A stretch of 64,000 bases of DNA from a bacterium (GCA_023228325.1 JALOBK010000001.1:1279549-1343548), one strand, 5' to 3'; counted from the first letter of the stretch, positions 10,601 through 19,490 are shown. Notes: generated from the sequence alone by a model not told the origin. Numbers and translations: made by a program.

Positions 10601-13600
10601 ACGGACGGTACTATAAAAATTTTGAAGGCGCTTACATTTCCATTGGGTATAGAAGACCTGACGCTTGATAATTTTAATATAGACCAGCAAAGTTTATTTA
10701 CATTACCGGGCGATTTAAGTCTTACAACCGCGAGCAATATATATTTTTATCCCGACAGCGGGCTTGGCGCAATATTAACATTAGGCGGTAACCTGAACAT
10801 TGAAACCTCAAGCAATATGTATTTTTATGGCAAGACGGATGTGACAGACGGGCTTGGCGGAACGATAAACGCGGGTAATGTGACCGTTGACCCGACTTCA
10901 AGGATTTATGTCGGATATAACTACGGTTTTCCCGGCAGCCAGGGACCCGGCAAAGGACAAGGATATAGAGGCGGCGGCTCGAGCCACGGCGGCTGGGGAG
11001 GAGAAGGGTATAACAGAACTACTCTTCCGGGGAAAATATATTACGGTTCCCTGACAGAGCCGACATCTTTAGGTTCGGGCAGTGGTTATAGCAGTGCTGC
11101 TTATGGCGGCGGGGCTATAAAAATAGCCGCGGGGACTGTTGCAATAGACGGGTATATCAATGCGACCGGGAGAGGGAATTATGGAACTGATTATCCCGGA
11201 GCGTCCGGAGGGAGCATATATATTGACGCCGATACGCTTACAGGTTCGGGGTATTTTGAAGCTGACGGCGGCGCTGGAGGCCAGTATTCGGGTGGCGCCG
11301 GAGGCGGAAAGATTTCGATTAACGCATCGAGTTATTCCAATTCGCTTTCATATGTAAGAGTTGCCGGAGGGCTTAACGGCTCGAGTGTTTCCAGCGCTTA
11401 TCTGCAGAGCGAATCGGGCACGATTGTCTGCGCTCCGATAGGAGGGTATTCGGATGACAATGAAATACCCGCCGGGCAGATAACGCAAGAGACAGATGGG
11501 TCGGGTGTTATGACCGTCAATTTTAAGATTAAAGACGCGGGTGACCAGATTAATAACACGGATTATTATAAATACAGGACAGGCGACACTCAGGTGTATG
11601 ACGGCGGAAACGGCTGGAGCACGGCGGATAAAACTCTGGGCAGTTACGCTAATATATGCTACTACGATGTCAACGGGAACGGGAAGTATGATACGGGCGA
11701 GGATATCTGGACGGAGAGCATAAGTGTCAACAGGATATATGACAGAGGCGAAACACAAACTTATGACGGCGGGAACGGATGGGAAACGCCTGAAGAAGCT
11801 TATGGCAAAAAACAGGGGCTTTATTATAACGGTGATGATATATGGGCTAAGGCAGGGCTTGATAATGAGAATCACACTCTGTCCGGTTTCGAATACTCTG
11901 TTGACGGCGGGGAAACATGGAATGCGCCTGTAAACGGGGACGCGTCAGCGTGTCTGACAGGTTACTGGCAGGCAGACGACCAGGATTACAACGGGCCTTT
12001 CTATGAAGGCGCTACGCTGTTCAGTAACGCATCCGAATACAGTTTCACGTGGAACACAAAACATGCCGACCTGAGCGGGCTTGATAATGTCGACCAGGAT
12101 GATATAAAGATAAGGTTTAAGATAAAAGACTGGAACACGCAAGGTGTGTTCCCCAACGACGTAAAATATTATTTATATTCAAAGGCTTATACGGTATCGG
12201 CGGCATTCCGCGTTGATAACCTTGCCCCCGATGTCCCCTCTACTCCGGATTTGGCGGCTGAAGACGACCTTGGCGTGTCCGATTCGGATAACTATACGAA
12301 TGTTACTGAAAACCTGACGTTTACCGGCACAGCGGAAGCGGATATGGTTGTCCGGCTTTATGACGGAGCTTTGCCTGTCGGGAGTCCGGGTGTGGCAGCC
12401 GGTGGAAATTACAGTATAGATATCGACCTTGCGGACGGAGAACATTATATAAGCGCGAAGACAGTTGATTTAGTCGGAAACGCGTCTCCTTCTTCTTCCG
12501 CGGTGACTGTTACAATAAAGACCTCGGCTCCGGAACTGAGCAGTGTTATGGCGACGTCTCTAAACAACGCGGGAGATACTATAGAGTTGACGTTTAATGA
12601 AGCTATGGACACATCGACTATCGAAAACGGCTGCTCGACTATTGTAATAGAATATTGTGATGATGCGCTGGGTGCGAATACGGTTGTGATAACGGCTGCA
12701 AATGCAACTGTTTACTGGACGGGAAACCTGATAGCCACAGTCACACTTGATGAAAGTGTTGACGGCGCGTATATACCTGACGGCAAATATGTAAGGGTAA
12801 CCCCGAATGCCGACAGCGTTAAAGACCTTGCGGGCAACAGTGTTGAGAACACTCCTGTCTACACCGCGAACGCTATCTCCAAAGAAGCAATAGCGCCGTC
12901 CATTGCAAGTGTTGTCGGGACATCAATCCATGCCGGCGGGGATACGATAGTCGTAACATTCAGCGAGCCGATGGACACTTCTACGTTGACTGACGGAAAT
13001 GTAGCTTCCAATATCGAAATAGATTATTCGGATAATGCCGGAAACATAAACGAGGGTGACATTGTCCTTAATAATGCCACGGTAGAATGGGATACGGCGA
13101 GAAAAGTCGCGACGATAACGCTTGATGAAGCGACTGACGGCGCGTTTATCCCGAGTTACAAATACATAGGCGTAACACCTGTCGCGGCAGCGGTGAAAGA
13201 TCTTGTGGGCAATACTGTTCCCGCCGCGGAAATTTACACATCCAGTCCCGTCGAGAGGGAAACGACGGCGCCCGCTATCACGGTCAGCGCCGTCTCGAGG
13301 CATGCGGCGGGAGATATTATCACTATTACTTCCAATGAGGTTTTGAGGCCTGATCCCGCGGTAAATCTTTCCAACTGGCTTGTACAGTATGATGATAACA
13401 ATACAGCCGGCGGTGAAACGACATTCACTACCGCAAACGCCCAGATAGCGCTTGATTCGACGGGCAAAATTGTAACGGTTACACTGGATGAAAGTGTTGA
13501 CGGCGCGTACATACCTGACGGTAAATATGTAAAAGTAACGCCGAACAGCAATATAAGAGACCTGATAGGAAACTCAGGCGTCCAGGCGAAATATAGTTCA

Positions 13601-16600
13601 TCGCCCATAGCGGCGGAAACAATTCCTCCGTTATTCTCTGTAACCGCGCAGTCGGTCCATTCCGGCGGTGATACAATAACGCTGACATTTGACGAGGCGA
13701 TGAACACGGCTTCGGTAGCTAACGGCTGCGCAACGCTGAATGTTGCTTATACCGATAATACTTTGGGCGACGGAAGAGTTGACATAACTGTTGATAATGC
13801 GACGGTAAACTGGGATGTAACAAGAAAAATCGCGGTGATTACCCTTAATGAAGAGACCGACGGCGCATATATACCGAACGGAAAATACATCGAGGTCAAC
13901 CCCGTTGCGGATTCCGTTCTGGACCTTGTAGGAAACGCGGCGGTATCTTATGAGAGATATACCGCGAGCGCCGTTTCGAAAGAAAATATTGCGCCTACGA
14001 TAACAAATACGGCTCCCGCGACAAATGCAAAAATAAATAATGCCAGGGTTACTTACACATTGTCAGAAACCTGCGCTTCCGGGACTATAACCTGGACAAG
14101 GACAGGCGGAACGGCTGACCCCGCATCGCCTCACGCGTGCACGCTTGTAGGCGAGGAACTTTATGAAGGCGCCCATACGGATATTACCTTAAATGATAAT
14201 CCTTCACTGGTAGGCGGGGCAATTTACAGTGTGAGATTTAATGCAACTGATTTTGTGGGCAACACCGCAACGCCTGTGACCAACACGAATATCACCTGCG
14301 ATATAACCGCGGTTGTAATAAGCAATGTATCGCCTTCATCTACGGCTACGGTTAAGAACGCAAATATAAGTTATACGTTATCCGAGGATGCAAGCTCGGT
14401 TACTATTACATGGACAAGGACAGGCGGAGAAGCCGATATTAATTCTCCTCATGTCTCGAATTTAAGCGGCGACAACCTGCTTGAAGGCGCCCATACGGAT
14501 ATAACGCTTACCGGAGTGACATTGGTCAACGAAGCAGTCTATACCGTCACTTTTGAGGCCTCCGACCTTGCAGAGAACCCGGCCGACCCTGTTTCAAGCA
14601 CGCTTGTGGTTTGTGATATGGTGCCTCCTTCTGTGGCTGTTACGATTACAAAAGCCAATTACAGCGCCACGACATGGAATGAGACCACGACGATAAACGG
14701 AACATCCAGCGACTCCCGTGGAATAAGCGGAGTTGAAATATCTGTAAAAAGAGAAGACGGGACAACAGACCATTACTGGGACGGGGAGGATTGGGATGCG
14801 ACAGCCGAGCAGTGGCTGCCTGCGACAACCGGAACCACGACCTGGAGATATACGCTTGCGGCAGCTAACCTGGCTAACGGGAGGATGTATACTGTCAGGG
14901 CAAGGGCGACGGATAATGCCGGAAATGTTACTCTTGTAGCAAATTACGCGAGCGACACATTTACTTATACGCCTATAGTTGAAGTAAGCGGAATAACGGA
15001 CCCTGTAACTGCCGGCGATGAGAATGATGCTATTGTAAGCATTAAGGATTATCTGGGCAACCTTGTTACCGAATATGTCGGAGTAATGAGGTTTACATCA
15101 ACCGATACGCAGGCAGTGCTTCCGTCGAATTACCAGTTTGAACTGGCTGATGCCGGCGACCATACGTTCAGCGGACTGATACTAAAGAGCGCCGGCGAAC
15201 AGTCTGTAACGGTAACGGATACAGCAGAAGCGGTATTGACGGATATACAGAGTGATATCACAGTCCTTCATGCATCTGCTGACCATCTCAAATTCCAGAG
15301 CAATGTAGTTTCTCCTCAGGATGTAGGAGTAGAGTTTGACCTTGGCCATCTGCAGGCTGTGGACCTTTATGGAAACGTTGTTAACGGCACAGGATCTACT
15401 CCCGCTTATAACGGAACCAAGACGGTAGGATATGTTTTGAGCGGCGGCAACAATGCTCCTAACGGCAGCGCGACTGATTCATATACCACTTCAGTATCGT
15501 TTGCCGACGGCGCTTCCGTAACAGTCCTGAATACCACTTTATACAGGTATCAAAGCATTACTATTACCGCTTATGCAAGCGATCTTGCGGATTATGCGAG
15601 CGGAAGGAATATCGCATCCAATTCAGTTACTGTAAGGTCAGGTTCGGTTTCCGGGCTTTATTTCTATCAGCAGCCTTCATCTTATTCTCTTACAAATGTT
15701 GCTCTTGCCCAGCAGCCGAAGGTTGCGATTGCAGACGAATACGGCAACCCGTGTATGGGAGAGACTCCTCTTATTACTTTGAGCGCTTCGGCGAGCAATA
15801 CGGAATACGACCCTGATATAAACGGGACACTTACCGCAACTGCGCTCCAGGTGATAGCCCAGGACGGACTGGCCGAATTCAGCGGTGTAAAATATAATTA
15901 TCCTGAAGACATCTACTTGAGGGCATCCACTTCGGGTGTTGATGATATCTATTCAAGTAAGATAACATTTATAAACGCTGCCGACGGAACTTTGACCGCG
16001 GGCGCTCTTGCGGAACCCGCGACTATATCTTCGGCGGCTTCTTCGCCCGAAACAAAAGTACAGGTATTTGATTTTAAAGTTACGGATTCAGGTTCAGACG
16101 GAGCCAGCATAAATATTACAAGAATAATCATAACACGCGGCGCGACTGATACGACCGAAGGCTGGTCGGATTACATTGCGGGCGCTTCCCTGTTCGACGG
16201 CACAACGACTGTTGCGGGCACGATAACAGATAATGCCCTGACTTTCGGGGACGGCATAAATGTTATGTACACTGTTTCCGATAATTCAAACAAGACTTAT
16301 ACATTGAGCATATACCTTAAATCGACCTTGCCTGCCGACGCCGACGGCAAAACAGTGGCATTTGACGTAGACCCCAATGATGATATCGGCGTAAAAACAC
16401 CGGGTTCATTGTTTACGGAAGGTAATTCAATAACAAGTTCGTCGGTTGTGGATATTATAGCTTCCCAGTTCACTGTAACAGGAAGCGTTTCACTTGTTGC
16501 GGCAGGGCAGGAAAGCCTTGTTTACTTAAGGGCAACCGACACTAATTATAATACCGATATAGGATATGAAGGTGTTAAGAGCATAGTATTCAGCGGGGCA

Positions 16601-18679
16601 AATGAGTCTGTTACGGAAATAAAACCTTCATGCACGAATTATTCCGGGGTAACGATTGATTTCGGCGATACCACTCTTATCAGTTTTAATTCGGGAGAAA
16701 GCGCGTCGGCGATTACGATGAAACTCTATAAAGCGGAAGCTGTCGCCATAAAAGCGGGTAATTCAGCAGGGACAATCACTACATCCGACAGCGATGACCT
16801 TGAAATAGTTGTGACCGGCGGTGTGCCCGGTCAGTTACTGTGGGGCACACAGCCTGAGAGCACAGTTGTGGCGAATTCTCCATGGAAAACATTTACAGTG
16901 AACGTAACCGATGCCTACGGCAACACTACGCCGAGCAGTATCAATGTTACAGCCACGCCCACAGGCGGCGCGTGGACTCCGGGAAGCGCTTATATCGCGA
17001 CCGCTAATTCCGGAGTCGCGAGGTTTACCGGTTTCGCGGTTTACTGCGCCGATTATCCGAGGCAGGTAACTGTGAACGCGACCGCGACCGGTGTCGCTGA
17101 AACCGGCGCTTCCGGCGCAGTCACGGTGGTTGAAAAATACGCTGTAACGCTCAAAGTCCTTGACCAGACTACGGCGAGCGCTTTGACCGAAGTAAGGGTT
17201 ACGGTCTTTGACGCGGATACCGGCGAAGTCGTAAGCATATCCGACGCCGATAACCCGATGACGGGCAACAGTCCGTTCTCATTCAGCCTGCCTTACGGTT
17301 CATATAACTTCAAGTTCGAGAAAGACGCTTATGTCGAGACGACTGTTGGTAAGATTGCCGATACTTCGGCTGACGCCCTTGACGGGATATATGACAACGA
17401 AATCACATGGTCGGTTTATATTACATCGATAGCCGAAACACTTGCCGACTATAAAGTCATGTCCGATTTTGTTTATGATGAAAACAACGACATACTGGCC
17501 GCGTCTCTCCGGCTTGAAAAGAGAGGACAGATTGTCACGAGCACGCCGTCTATGGAACTGAAAACCGCGACTATCAATATCTATGACGGCGATACACTGA
17601 TAGGCACGATTACCGATGCAGCCGCCGACGAACTGGGCAATTACTGGTTCGCGCTTGAAGATCCTGTTGAAGGCGTGTCCGGGCTGCCTCCGGCCGGTAT
17701 GACGGAACTGCTTGAAAGCGGAAAGAGTTATTTCGCGAGATGCAGTATTGCCTACGGTGATTTGATGACTTATTATTCGGGAACTACGTTCACGATACCG
17801 GTTGCCATGAAAATGAAGGAAGTCACCGACAGCATACAGGCGATGAGCACCGAAATCAAGGCGGAAGTCGCCGGAGTGAAACAGACCGTAACAGCGGAAG
17901 CGAACAAGGTCCAGGATCTGATAGGGGATGACGATCTCATATCGGGAGAGTCTCTTGTAAGCACGCTGAAAAGAGAACATGCTTCGAGGATACTGACACA
18001 GCAGGATTATGTCCAGCAGAACAATACCCTTACGGTGCAGTATAAGACCGATACGGGGCTTTCGCCTACAATCACGGTATATGATTCTTCAGGCGCGATA
18101 AGGATAAACAAACAGGCCATGAAAGAGACAGTCGCGGGTTCAGGCATATACGAATATGACGTAAGATTTATCTGGGGCAGGGGCCAGCATACGATAGTCT
18201 GCGAAGAAGCGGTAAAAGGGACTGTTGACGGTATACATATTGAAGTGATAAGCACGGACCTTGAAGATATATCATCCACGGCGACCAATGTCCAGGCGCA
18301 GCTTTCAAATATTGATACGGATGAATTGGGCAGCCTGACGACAAGTGTTAATGAGATTAATTCCGTTATAACGAGGATTATATCCAACATAGACGAACTT
18401 ACAAACCTGAGCGCGCAGGTCAAAGACCTTACTGATAAGACCACAGGCGCTATATATGACCAGCTTGAGGTGGCCATGTCGAAATTGAGAGAAATAAATG
18501 AAGGGCAGGGGGTTAAGCTTGAGAGGATGTATGATATGTCTGAAGATCAATCCACTGATGTCGATTACATAAGGAATAAGACGCTTGAGATAAAATCGCT
18601 GGTTGAATTGAGCCAGGATATACTCTCAAGGACAAATGATGAACCTATAGTTAAGACATGGATGGAATCGGGAGAATAA
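4655..18679 (+). CDS. Giant modular surface protein (4674 aa)
   Basis: Very large exported protein. The signal peptide has a predicted cleavage after residue 31 (AYA). In order, by nucleotide: a small beta cap (to about 5010); parallel beta-helix repeats (about 5300-5640); a glycine-rich module (about 6535-7240); four related glycine-rich beta modules (7240-11430); a linker with an EF-hand-like loop DVNGNGKYDTGED at residues 2338-2350; an Ig-like domain (12215-12535); four tandem Ig-like repeats (12536-13990); two shorter repeats with the signature TITWTRTGG (13991-14625); further Ig/invasin-like domains to about 17125; a prealbumin-like segment; and a C-terminal coiled coil (about 18240-18679). 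No autotransporter barrel, sortase signal or C-terminal membrane segment is seen. GGGG precedes the ATG. It was read as one uninterrupted frame. The likely role is adhesion, cell-surface filament or S-layer-like coat; the precise function is unknown. Confidence 0.85.
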   Translation: MATAGKKLTMLSGVLLAGLLLFSVFSDNAYAATEVTKIIRAGQSISSISRSGNVVTVTMSANYPNSNIKAGQSIVVSGVSNSSFNGTFTVSTVADQQHFTYSQAGDNESSSGGTAGGDYTSLTSWVAGEQKNLVSSDEIAIAECYNDWAAGLEDNVTIDGFTTDSTRYIKVTSPEGERPDGQAGVGFCINPLSDGDAVVISDDYTVFEYAEVKGWQGADSTDVCGIKINADNVTVEGCVVHDPDSGALKQQIGILAGNYTSNIFNNIVYNIEGTAKGYGISAGGNGNKVYNNTVYNALDNGIIRAGGSPDARNNHITLCGMNYNINGGSWGASTNYNLSSSASATGGADDVLNVAVADEFVSIASGSEDLHLKTGADAIGAGQDLSATFTDDCDVQTRSGDWDIGADQIGCVWNNATGNSQWATADNWVRSILPAAGVPVIVDYTCANFTKVWVYDGATYENVTDQAGNGTEEDIFHSATNALLKDTGDILYIGRSSSFTGIYFELSTPRTGGDIVFEYWVGAYSFWNTLTTIIEDTTSSLTRSGYIRFTVPPDWGTTSVNGSPQYYIRARATSNITTGPVGTALLQSYIRVTSAANNLLSFTANAPCMVYFEDNSVADDMAFTVAGDITLNKGEMIFEGDIATDCNPATPASEGTGWVITADNITVESSAGIRTDGLGFGDYVGQRGPGAGATGSSGYGSGAGYGSAGGNSSDGGAGGATYGIYVSPRYLGSKGGGSEGGESGGALWFNVAGSFVINGRVSADGNDASSGNNGGGGSGGSITIITNVLFGSGTISANGGAGDGNGTVGGGGGGAGRIYIERGNITIPFSGTAESNGGAAGGTAAQSGGSNDVFYTDSVNIHTYIWDNGSGDGLWSNPLNWDRKSGVPGPGDAVVFKVQGAVGTTANCTADVVVNNLGSITLESTYTGILYLNTNFVGDSNELTISGDLTLNPGTRIICKGETDGVPVNGLGISIKAANINIAAASTIDAYMQGFLYLQGPGKPSSSYRMDGAAHGGYGGRGERAGTNTKSYGSITQPTSLGSGGGYYTGGSATGGGAIKLTASGTITLNGTINADAQNSTGDWQSGAAGGSIWLDTPTLTGSGTITAIGGQEGNWQSGCGGGGGGRIAVYYTTNNFTGTITARGGYSATGSSNTEFGGAGTIYLKKTGEEPEIVVEHGATYNAYMASTLVAEDFTLKSLAVRNNAKLVSTCDFNIGELSVSGNASRMTHTGDITAEDVTVNNYGALYVTGSLYINNSINGQTGPDYTLADNYSATIKVTNSFNFPSAVDNLTLSKYYLEFMKYNSTDEFTLDDTLELTNSSSLVIQGDLTAINEPSGGTPEIPGVQAANPHGTGVTISAANITIDATSKISADERGFPMLTGPGKANSDYRMCGATHGGRGGRGERSSNSVTAYGIMEEPTALGSGGGYYNGGTSTGGGAFKLVVSDTLTVNGTLSANAKNSNGEWQSGGAGGSIWINTPTLAGSGMIMARGGNPYNYGSGSGAGGRIAVYYTDNGFTGTISARAGQAYANRSDSYYGGAGTIYFKQASQTNFDLVLDNEADNPYREGAYLTGNHTIDNLTIANSTGLIHTGSLTVDNIDIDVRSFLTNTGNINVKDLSIQNSSVVTNTGDVIAENLVVQSSSQLIVTGSVTVTSSINGQASSDYTLVDGSIMVTESLTYPVTPNILTLSNFNLKQKCDLTLSTLNLTNGSTYSFIGDTGSTYGTGHTITADNITIDAGCSIHADRLGFPPGQGPSVRNNYRDYGSAHGGYGGYSYNYSYWNQNTYGSLTQPTALGTGGSSSQGTGYTNEGGGAIKFNVAGTLTINGYISACAGNSGNEAASGGTGGSIWIITGTLAGSGTIRANGGYGGTYSGSGSGGRIAAHYTTDNFSGNITAYGGNYSGANSITYTGGAGTIYKKQAAQSNFDLIIDNNNYYETPTPLAADYTIDNLNVRNLAYLYSTGSLTIEETLNDQAGPGYTLTDGTIKILKALTFPLGIEDLTLDNFNIDQQSLFTLPGDLSLTTASNIYFYPDSGLGAILTLGGNLNIETSSNMYFYGKTDVTDGLGGTINAGNVTVDPTSRIYVGYNYGFPGSQGPGKGQGYRGGGSSHGGWGGEGYNRTTLPGKIYYGSLTEPTSLGSGSGYSSAAYGGGAIKIAAGTVAIDGYINATGRGNYGTDYPGASGGSIYIDADTLTGSGYFEADGGAGGQYSGGAGGGKISINASSYSNSLSYVRVAGGLNGSSVSSAYLQSESGTIVCAPIGGYSDDNEIPAGQITQETDGSGVMTVNFKIKDAGDQINNTDYYKYRTGDTQVYDGGNGWSTADKTLGSYANICYYDVNGNGKYDTGEDIWTESISVNRIYDRGETQTYDGGNGWETPEEAYGKKQGLYYNGDDIWAKAGLDNENHTLSGFEYSVDGGETWNAPVNGDASACLTGYWQADDQDYNGPFYEGATLFSNASEYSFTWNTKHADLSGLDNVDQDDIKIRFKIKDWNTQGVFPNDVKYYLYSKAYTVSAAFRVDNLAPDVPSTPDLAAEDDLGVSDSDNYTNVTENLTFTGTAEADMVVRLYDGALPVGSPGVAAGGNYSIDIDLADGEHYISAKTVDLVGNASPSSSAVTVTIKTSAPELSSVMATSLNNAGDTIELTFNEAMDTSTIENGCSTIVIEYCDDALGANTVVITAANATVYWTGNLIATVTLDESVDGAYIPDGKYVRVTPNADSVKDLAGNSVENTPVYTANAISKEAIAPSIASVVGTSIHAGGDTIVVTFSEPMDTSTLTDGNVASNIEIDYSDNAGNINEGDIVLNNATVEWDTARKVATITLDEATDGAFIPSYKYIGVTPVAAAVKDLVGNTVPAAEIYTSSPVERETTAPAITVSAVSRHAAGDIITITSNEVLRPDPAVNLSNWLVQYDDNNTAGGETTFTTANAQIALDSTGKIVTVTLDESVDGAYIPDGKYVKVTPNSNIRDLIGNSGVQAKYSSSPIAAETIPPLFSVTAQSVHSGGDTITLTFDEAMNTASVANGCATLNVAYTDNTLGDGRVDITVDNATVNWDVTRKIAVITLNEETDGAYIPNGKYIEVNPVADSVLDLVGNAAVSYERYTASAVSKENIAPTITNTAPATNAKINNARVTYTLSETCASGTITWTRTGGTADPASPHACTLVGEELYEGAHTDITLNDNPSLVGGAIYSVRFNATDFVGNTATPVTNTNITCDITAVVISNVSPSSTATVKNANISYTLSEDASSVTITWTRTGGEADINSPHVSNLSGDNLLEGAHTDITLTGVTLVNEAVYTVTFEASDLAENPADPVSSTLVVCDMVPPSVAVTITKANYSATTWNETTTINGTSSDSRGISGVEISVKREDGTTDHYWDGEDWDATAEQWLPATTGTTTWRYTLAAANLANGRMYTVRARATDNAGNVTLVANYASDTFTYTPIVEVSGITDPVTAGDENDAIVSIKDYLGNLVTEYVGVMRFTSTDTQAVLPSNYQFELADAGDHTFSGLILKSAGEQSVTVTDTAEAVLTDIQSDITVLHASADHLKFQSNVVSPQDVGVEFDLGHLQAVDLYGNVVNGTGSTPAYNGTKTVGYVLSGGNNAPNGSATDSYTTSVSFADGASVTVLNTTLYRYQSITITAYASDLADYASGRNIASNSVTVRSGSVSGLYFYQQPSSYSLTNVALAQQPKVAIADEYGNPCMGETPLITLSASASNTEYDPDINGTLTATALQVIAQDGLAEFSGVKYNYPEDIYLRASTSGVDDIYSSKITFINAADGTLTAGALAEPATISSAASSPETKVQVFDFKVTDSGSDGASINITRIIITRGATDTTEGWSDYIAGASLFDGTTTVAGTITDNALTFGDGINVMYTVSDNSNKTYTLSIYLKSTLPADADGKTVAFDVDPNDDIGVKTPGSLFTEGNSITSSSVVDIIASQFTVTGSVSLVAAGQESLVYLRATDTNYNTDIGYEGVKSIVFSGANESVTEIKPSCTNYSGVTIDFGDTTLISFNSGESASAITMKLYKAEAVAIKAGNSAGTITTSDSDDLEIVVTGGVPGQLLWGTQPESTVVANSPWKTFTVNVTDAYGNTTPSSINVTATPTGGAWTPGSAYIATANSGVARFTGFAVYCADYPRQVTVNATATGVAETGASGAVTVVEKYAVTLKVLDQTTASALTEVRVTVFDADTGEVVSISDADNPMTGNSPFSFSLPYGSYNFKFEKDAYVETTVGKIADTSADALDGIYDNEITWSVYITSIAETLADYKVMSDFVYDENNDILAASLRLEKRGQIVTSTPSMELKTATINIYDGDTLIGTITDAAADELGNYWFALEDPVEGVSGLPPAGMTELLESGKSYFARCSIAYGDLMTYYSGTTFTIPVAMKMKEVTDSIQAMSTEIKAEVAGVKQTVTAEANKVQDLIGDDDLISGESLVSTLKREHASRILTQQDYVQQNNTLTVQYKTDTGLSPTITVYDSSGAIRINKQAMKETVAGSGIYEYDVRFIWGRGQHTIVCEEAVKGTVDGIHIEVISTDLEDISSTATNVQAQLSNIDTDELGSLTTSVNEINSVITRIISNIDELTNLSAQVKDLTDKTTGAIYDQLEVAMSKLREINEGQGVKLERMYDMSEDQSTDVDYIRNKTLEIKSLVELSQDILSRTNDEPIVKTWMESGE
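7240..11430 (+). repeat. Four degenerate tandem glycine-rich modules within the giant gene
   Basis: The same module order recurs about every 1.0-1.15 kb. Each has a long beta-rich stretch, then a motif of the type YR..G.(A/S).HGG.GG, then YGS(I/L)T(Q/E)PT.LG(S/T)G, then GGGAIK, a second glycine cluster and GGAGTIY. The HGG motif lies near 7690, 8840, 9955 and 10985. The fourth copy diverges at its end, where the GGAGTIY motif is missing. The coding DNA is correspondingly GGC/GGA-rich. The repeats are diverged in sequence, so they look like old duplications rather than a recent expansion. Confidence 0.8.
12536..13990 (+). repeat. Four tandem Ig-like repeats of about 120 aa in the giant gene
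   Basis: Four consecutive units of about 365 bp begin near 12536, 12900, 13264 and 13621. Shared elements are a (N/H)(A/S)(G/A)GDTI(E/V/T) opening, (T/S)F(N/S/D)E(A/P)MDT in three of the four, and LDE(S/A)(V/T)DGA(Y/F)IP.(G/Y)KY followed by (D/S).(V/I).D(L)(A/V)GN. This resembles the SwmB/Big_5 group of bacterial Ig-like domains that alternate with AP.I type linkers. The third unit lacks the FNEAMDT form and reads SNEVLRPD instead. Confidence 0.75.
13991..14625 (+). repeat. Two tandem repeats of about 100 aa with TITWTRTGG signature
   Basis: Two adjacent units share an opening A.(V/I).(Y)TLSE, then TITWTRTGG.AD..SPH, EGAHTDITL and a closing (A)(S/T)D.(V/A).(N)(T/P)A.PV. I do not recognise the family. 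The units sit between the Big_5-like array and a further Ig-like domain and are probably beta-sandwich spacers. Confidence 0.6.
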
Positions 18680-18695
18680 GGGGAGTGAATTTACG

Positions 18696-19490
18696 ATGAG
18701 ATTAAGGTGTTTGCCTGTTTTCTTTTTTTGTTTTGTTTTATTTGCCGCCGGAAACGCAAATTCAAAAGACGTGGTCCTTAAAACGCTTGTAGTGAACCCG
18801 TCTAAAACAAAGACCCAGAGCGCCCTGCTGAAGGCGTATCTCCCCAGGGAGGCAAAACCTGTGGATGTTGAAGAAATGGGGGACCTTAAAATAGATTATG
18901 ATATAGAAAAAGCGCTTTATTATGTTTATAAGATGTTTGAGCTGGAGCCGGGCCAGAGCGAAACGAGGGAAATAATCATAAATGATATCTGGATAATCCC
19001 GGAGGAAAAGATTAATGCCATGAATACCTCGGCTCTCGATTACGTGAAGGTTTTAAGGGATTCCGAATTTTATGATTCGGCTGTGGCAATGCAGAGGGAA
19101 ATCGAAGAAAAAAGCAGGCAGATACTTTTAAAACAGCAGGAGGCCCTGGATGCCCAGCCCCAGACGCATATCGCCGTTTACAGGGAGAATATGAAGGGGG
19201 TCGAAGAGATTAATAATATGCTGGTGAAAATGGAGAAAGAGTCCGGAAAAGCAAAAGCCGCCGCCGGAACCGGAGGAGGAGGCTCATCTGTTCCTCTGGA
19301 AAAAATATCTGTTAAAGCCAGTTGGTGGCTTATTCTCGGTGTTATATTTTTTCTCGGCCTGGTTTCGCTTGTTTTCTTTATTGTGTGGCACAGGCAGGTT
19401 GGAGAGAGCGCTTCGGGAGAGGAAGAAACAGCCGCTCCGGCTTCCGCGGAAAGTATGCCGGTCGAAGAAAACGGACAGGAAAAAAAGTAA
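18696..19490 (+). CDS. Membrane-anchored protein with coiled-coil ectodomain
   Basis: 264-aa protein with a signal peptide (about 1-24), an exported beta-type domain (about 25-110), and a helical, Glu/Gln/Lys-rich segment likely to form a coiled coil (about 115-190). A Gly/Ser linker (GTGGGGSS) follows, then one transmembrane helix (about 210-231, WWLILGVIFFLGLVSLVFF) and an acidic, Ala/Pro-rich cytoplasmic tail. It begins 16 bp after the giant gene and is probably its operon partner. The giant ends in a coiled coil without an anchor, while this protein supplies a coiled coil and an anchor, so a tethering role is plausible. I do not recognise a named family. Confidence 0.75.
   Translation: MRLRCLPVFFFCFVLFAAGNANSKDVVLKTLVVNPSKTKTQSALLKAYLPREAKPVDVEEMGDLKIDYDIEKALYYVYKMFELEPGQSETREIIINDIWIIPEEKINAMNTSALDYVKVLRDSEFYDSAVAMQREIEEKSRQILLKQQEALDAQPQTHIAVYRENMKGVEEINNMLVKMEKESGKAKAAAGTGGGGSSVPLEKISVKASWWLILGVIFFLGLVSLVFFIVWHRQVGESASGEEETAAPASAESMPVEENGQEKK

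Noticed and set aside
7240..11430. CRISPR or satellite-like repeat array
   Set aside because: The repeats are in-frame protein modules of about 1 kb with diverged DNA, without short identical repeats or spacers.
11348..11875. Antisense open frames inside the giant gene (also 9878-10426 and 17300-17980)
   Set aside because: They arise from the biased codon use of the repetitive sense frame; translations are low-complexity without domains or ribosome-binding sites.
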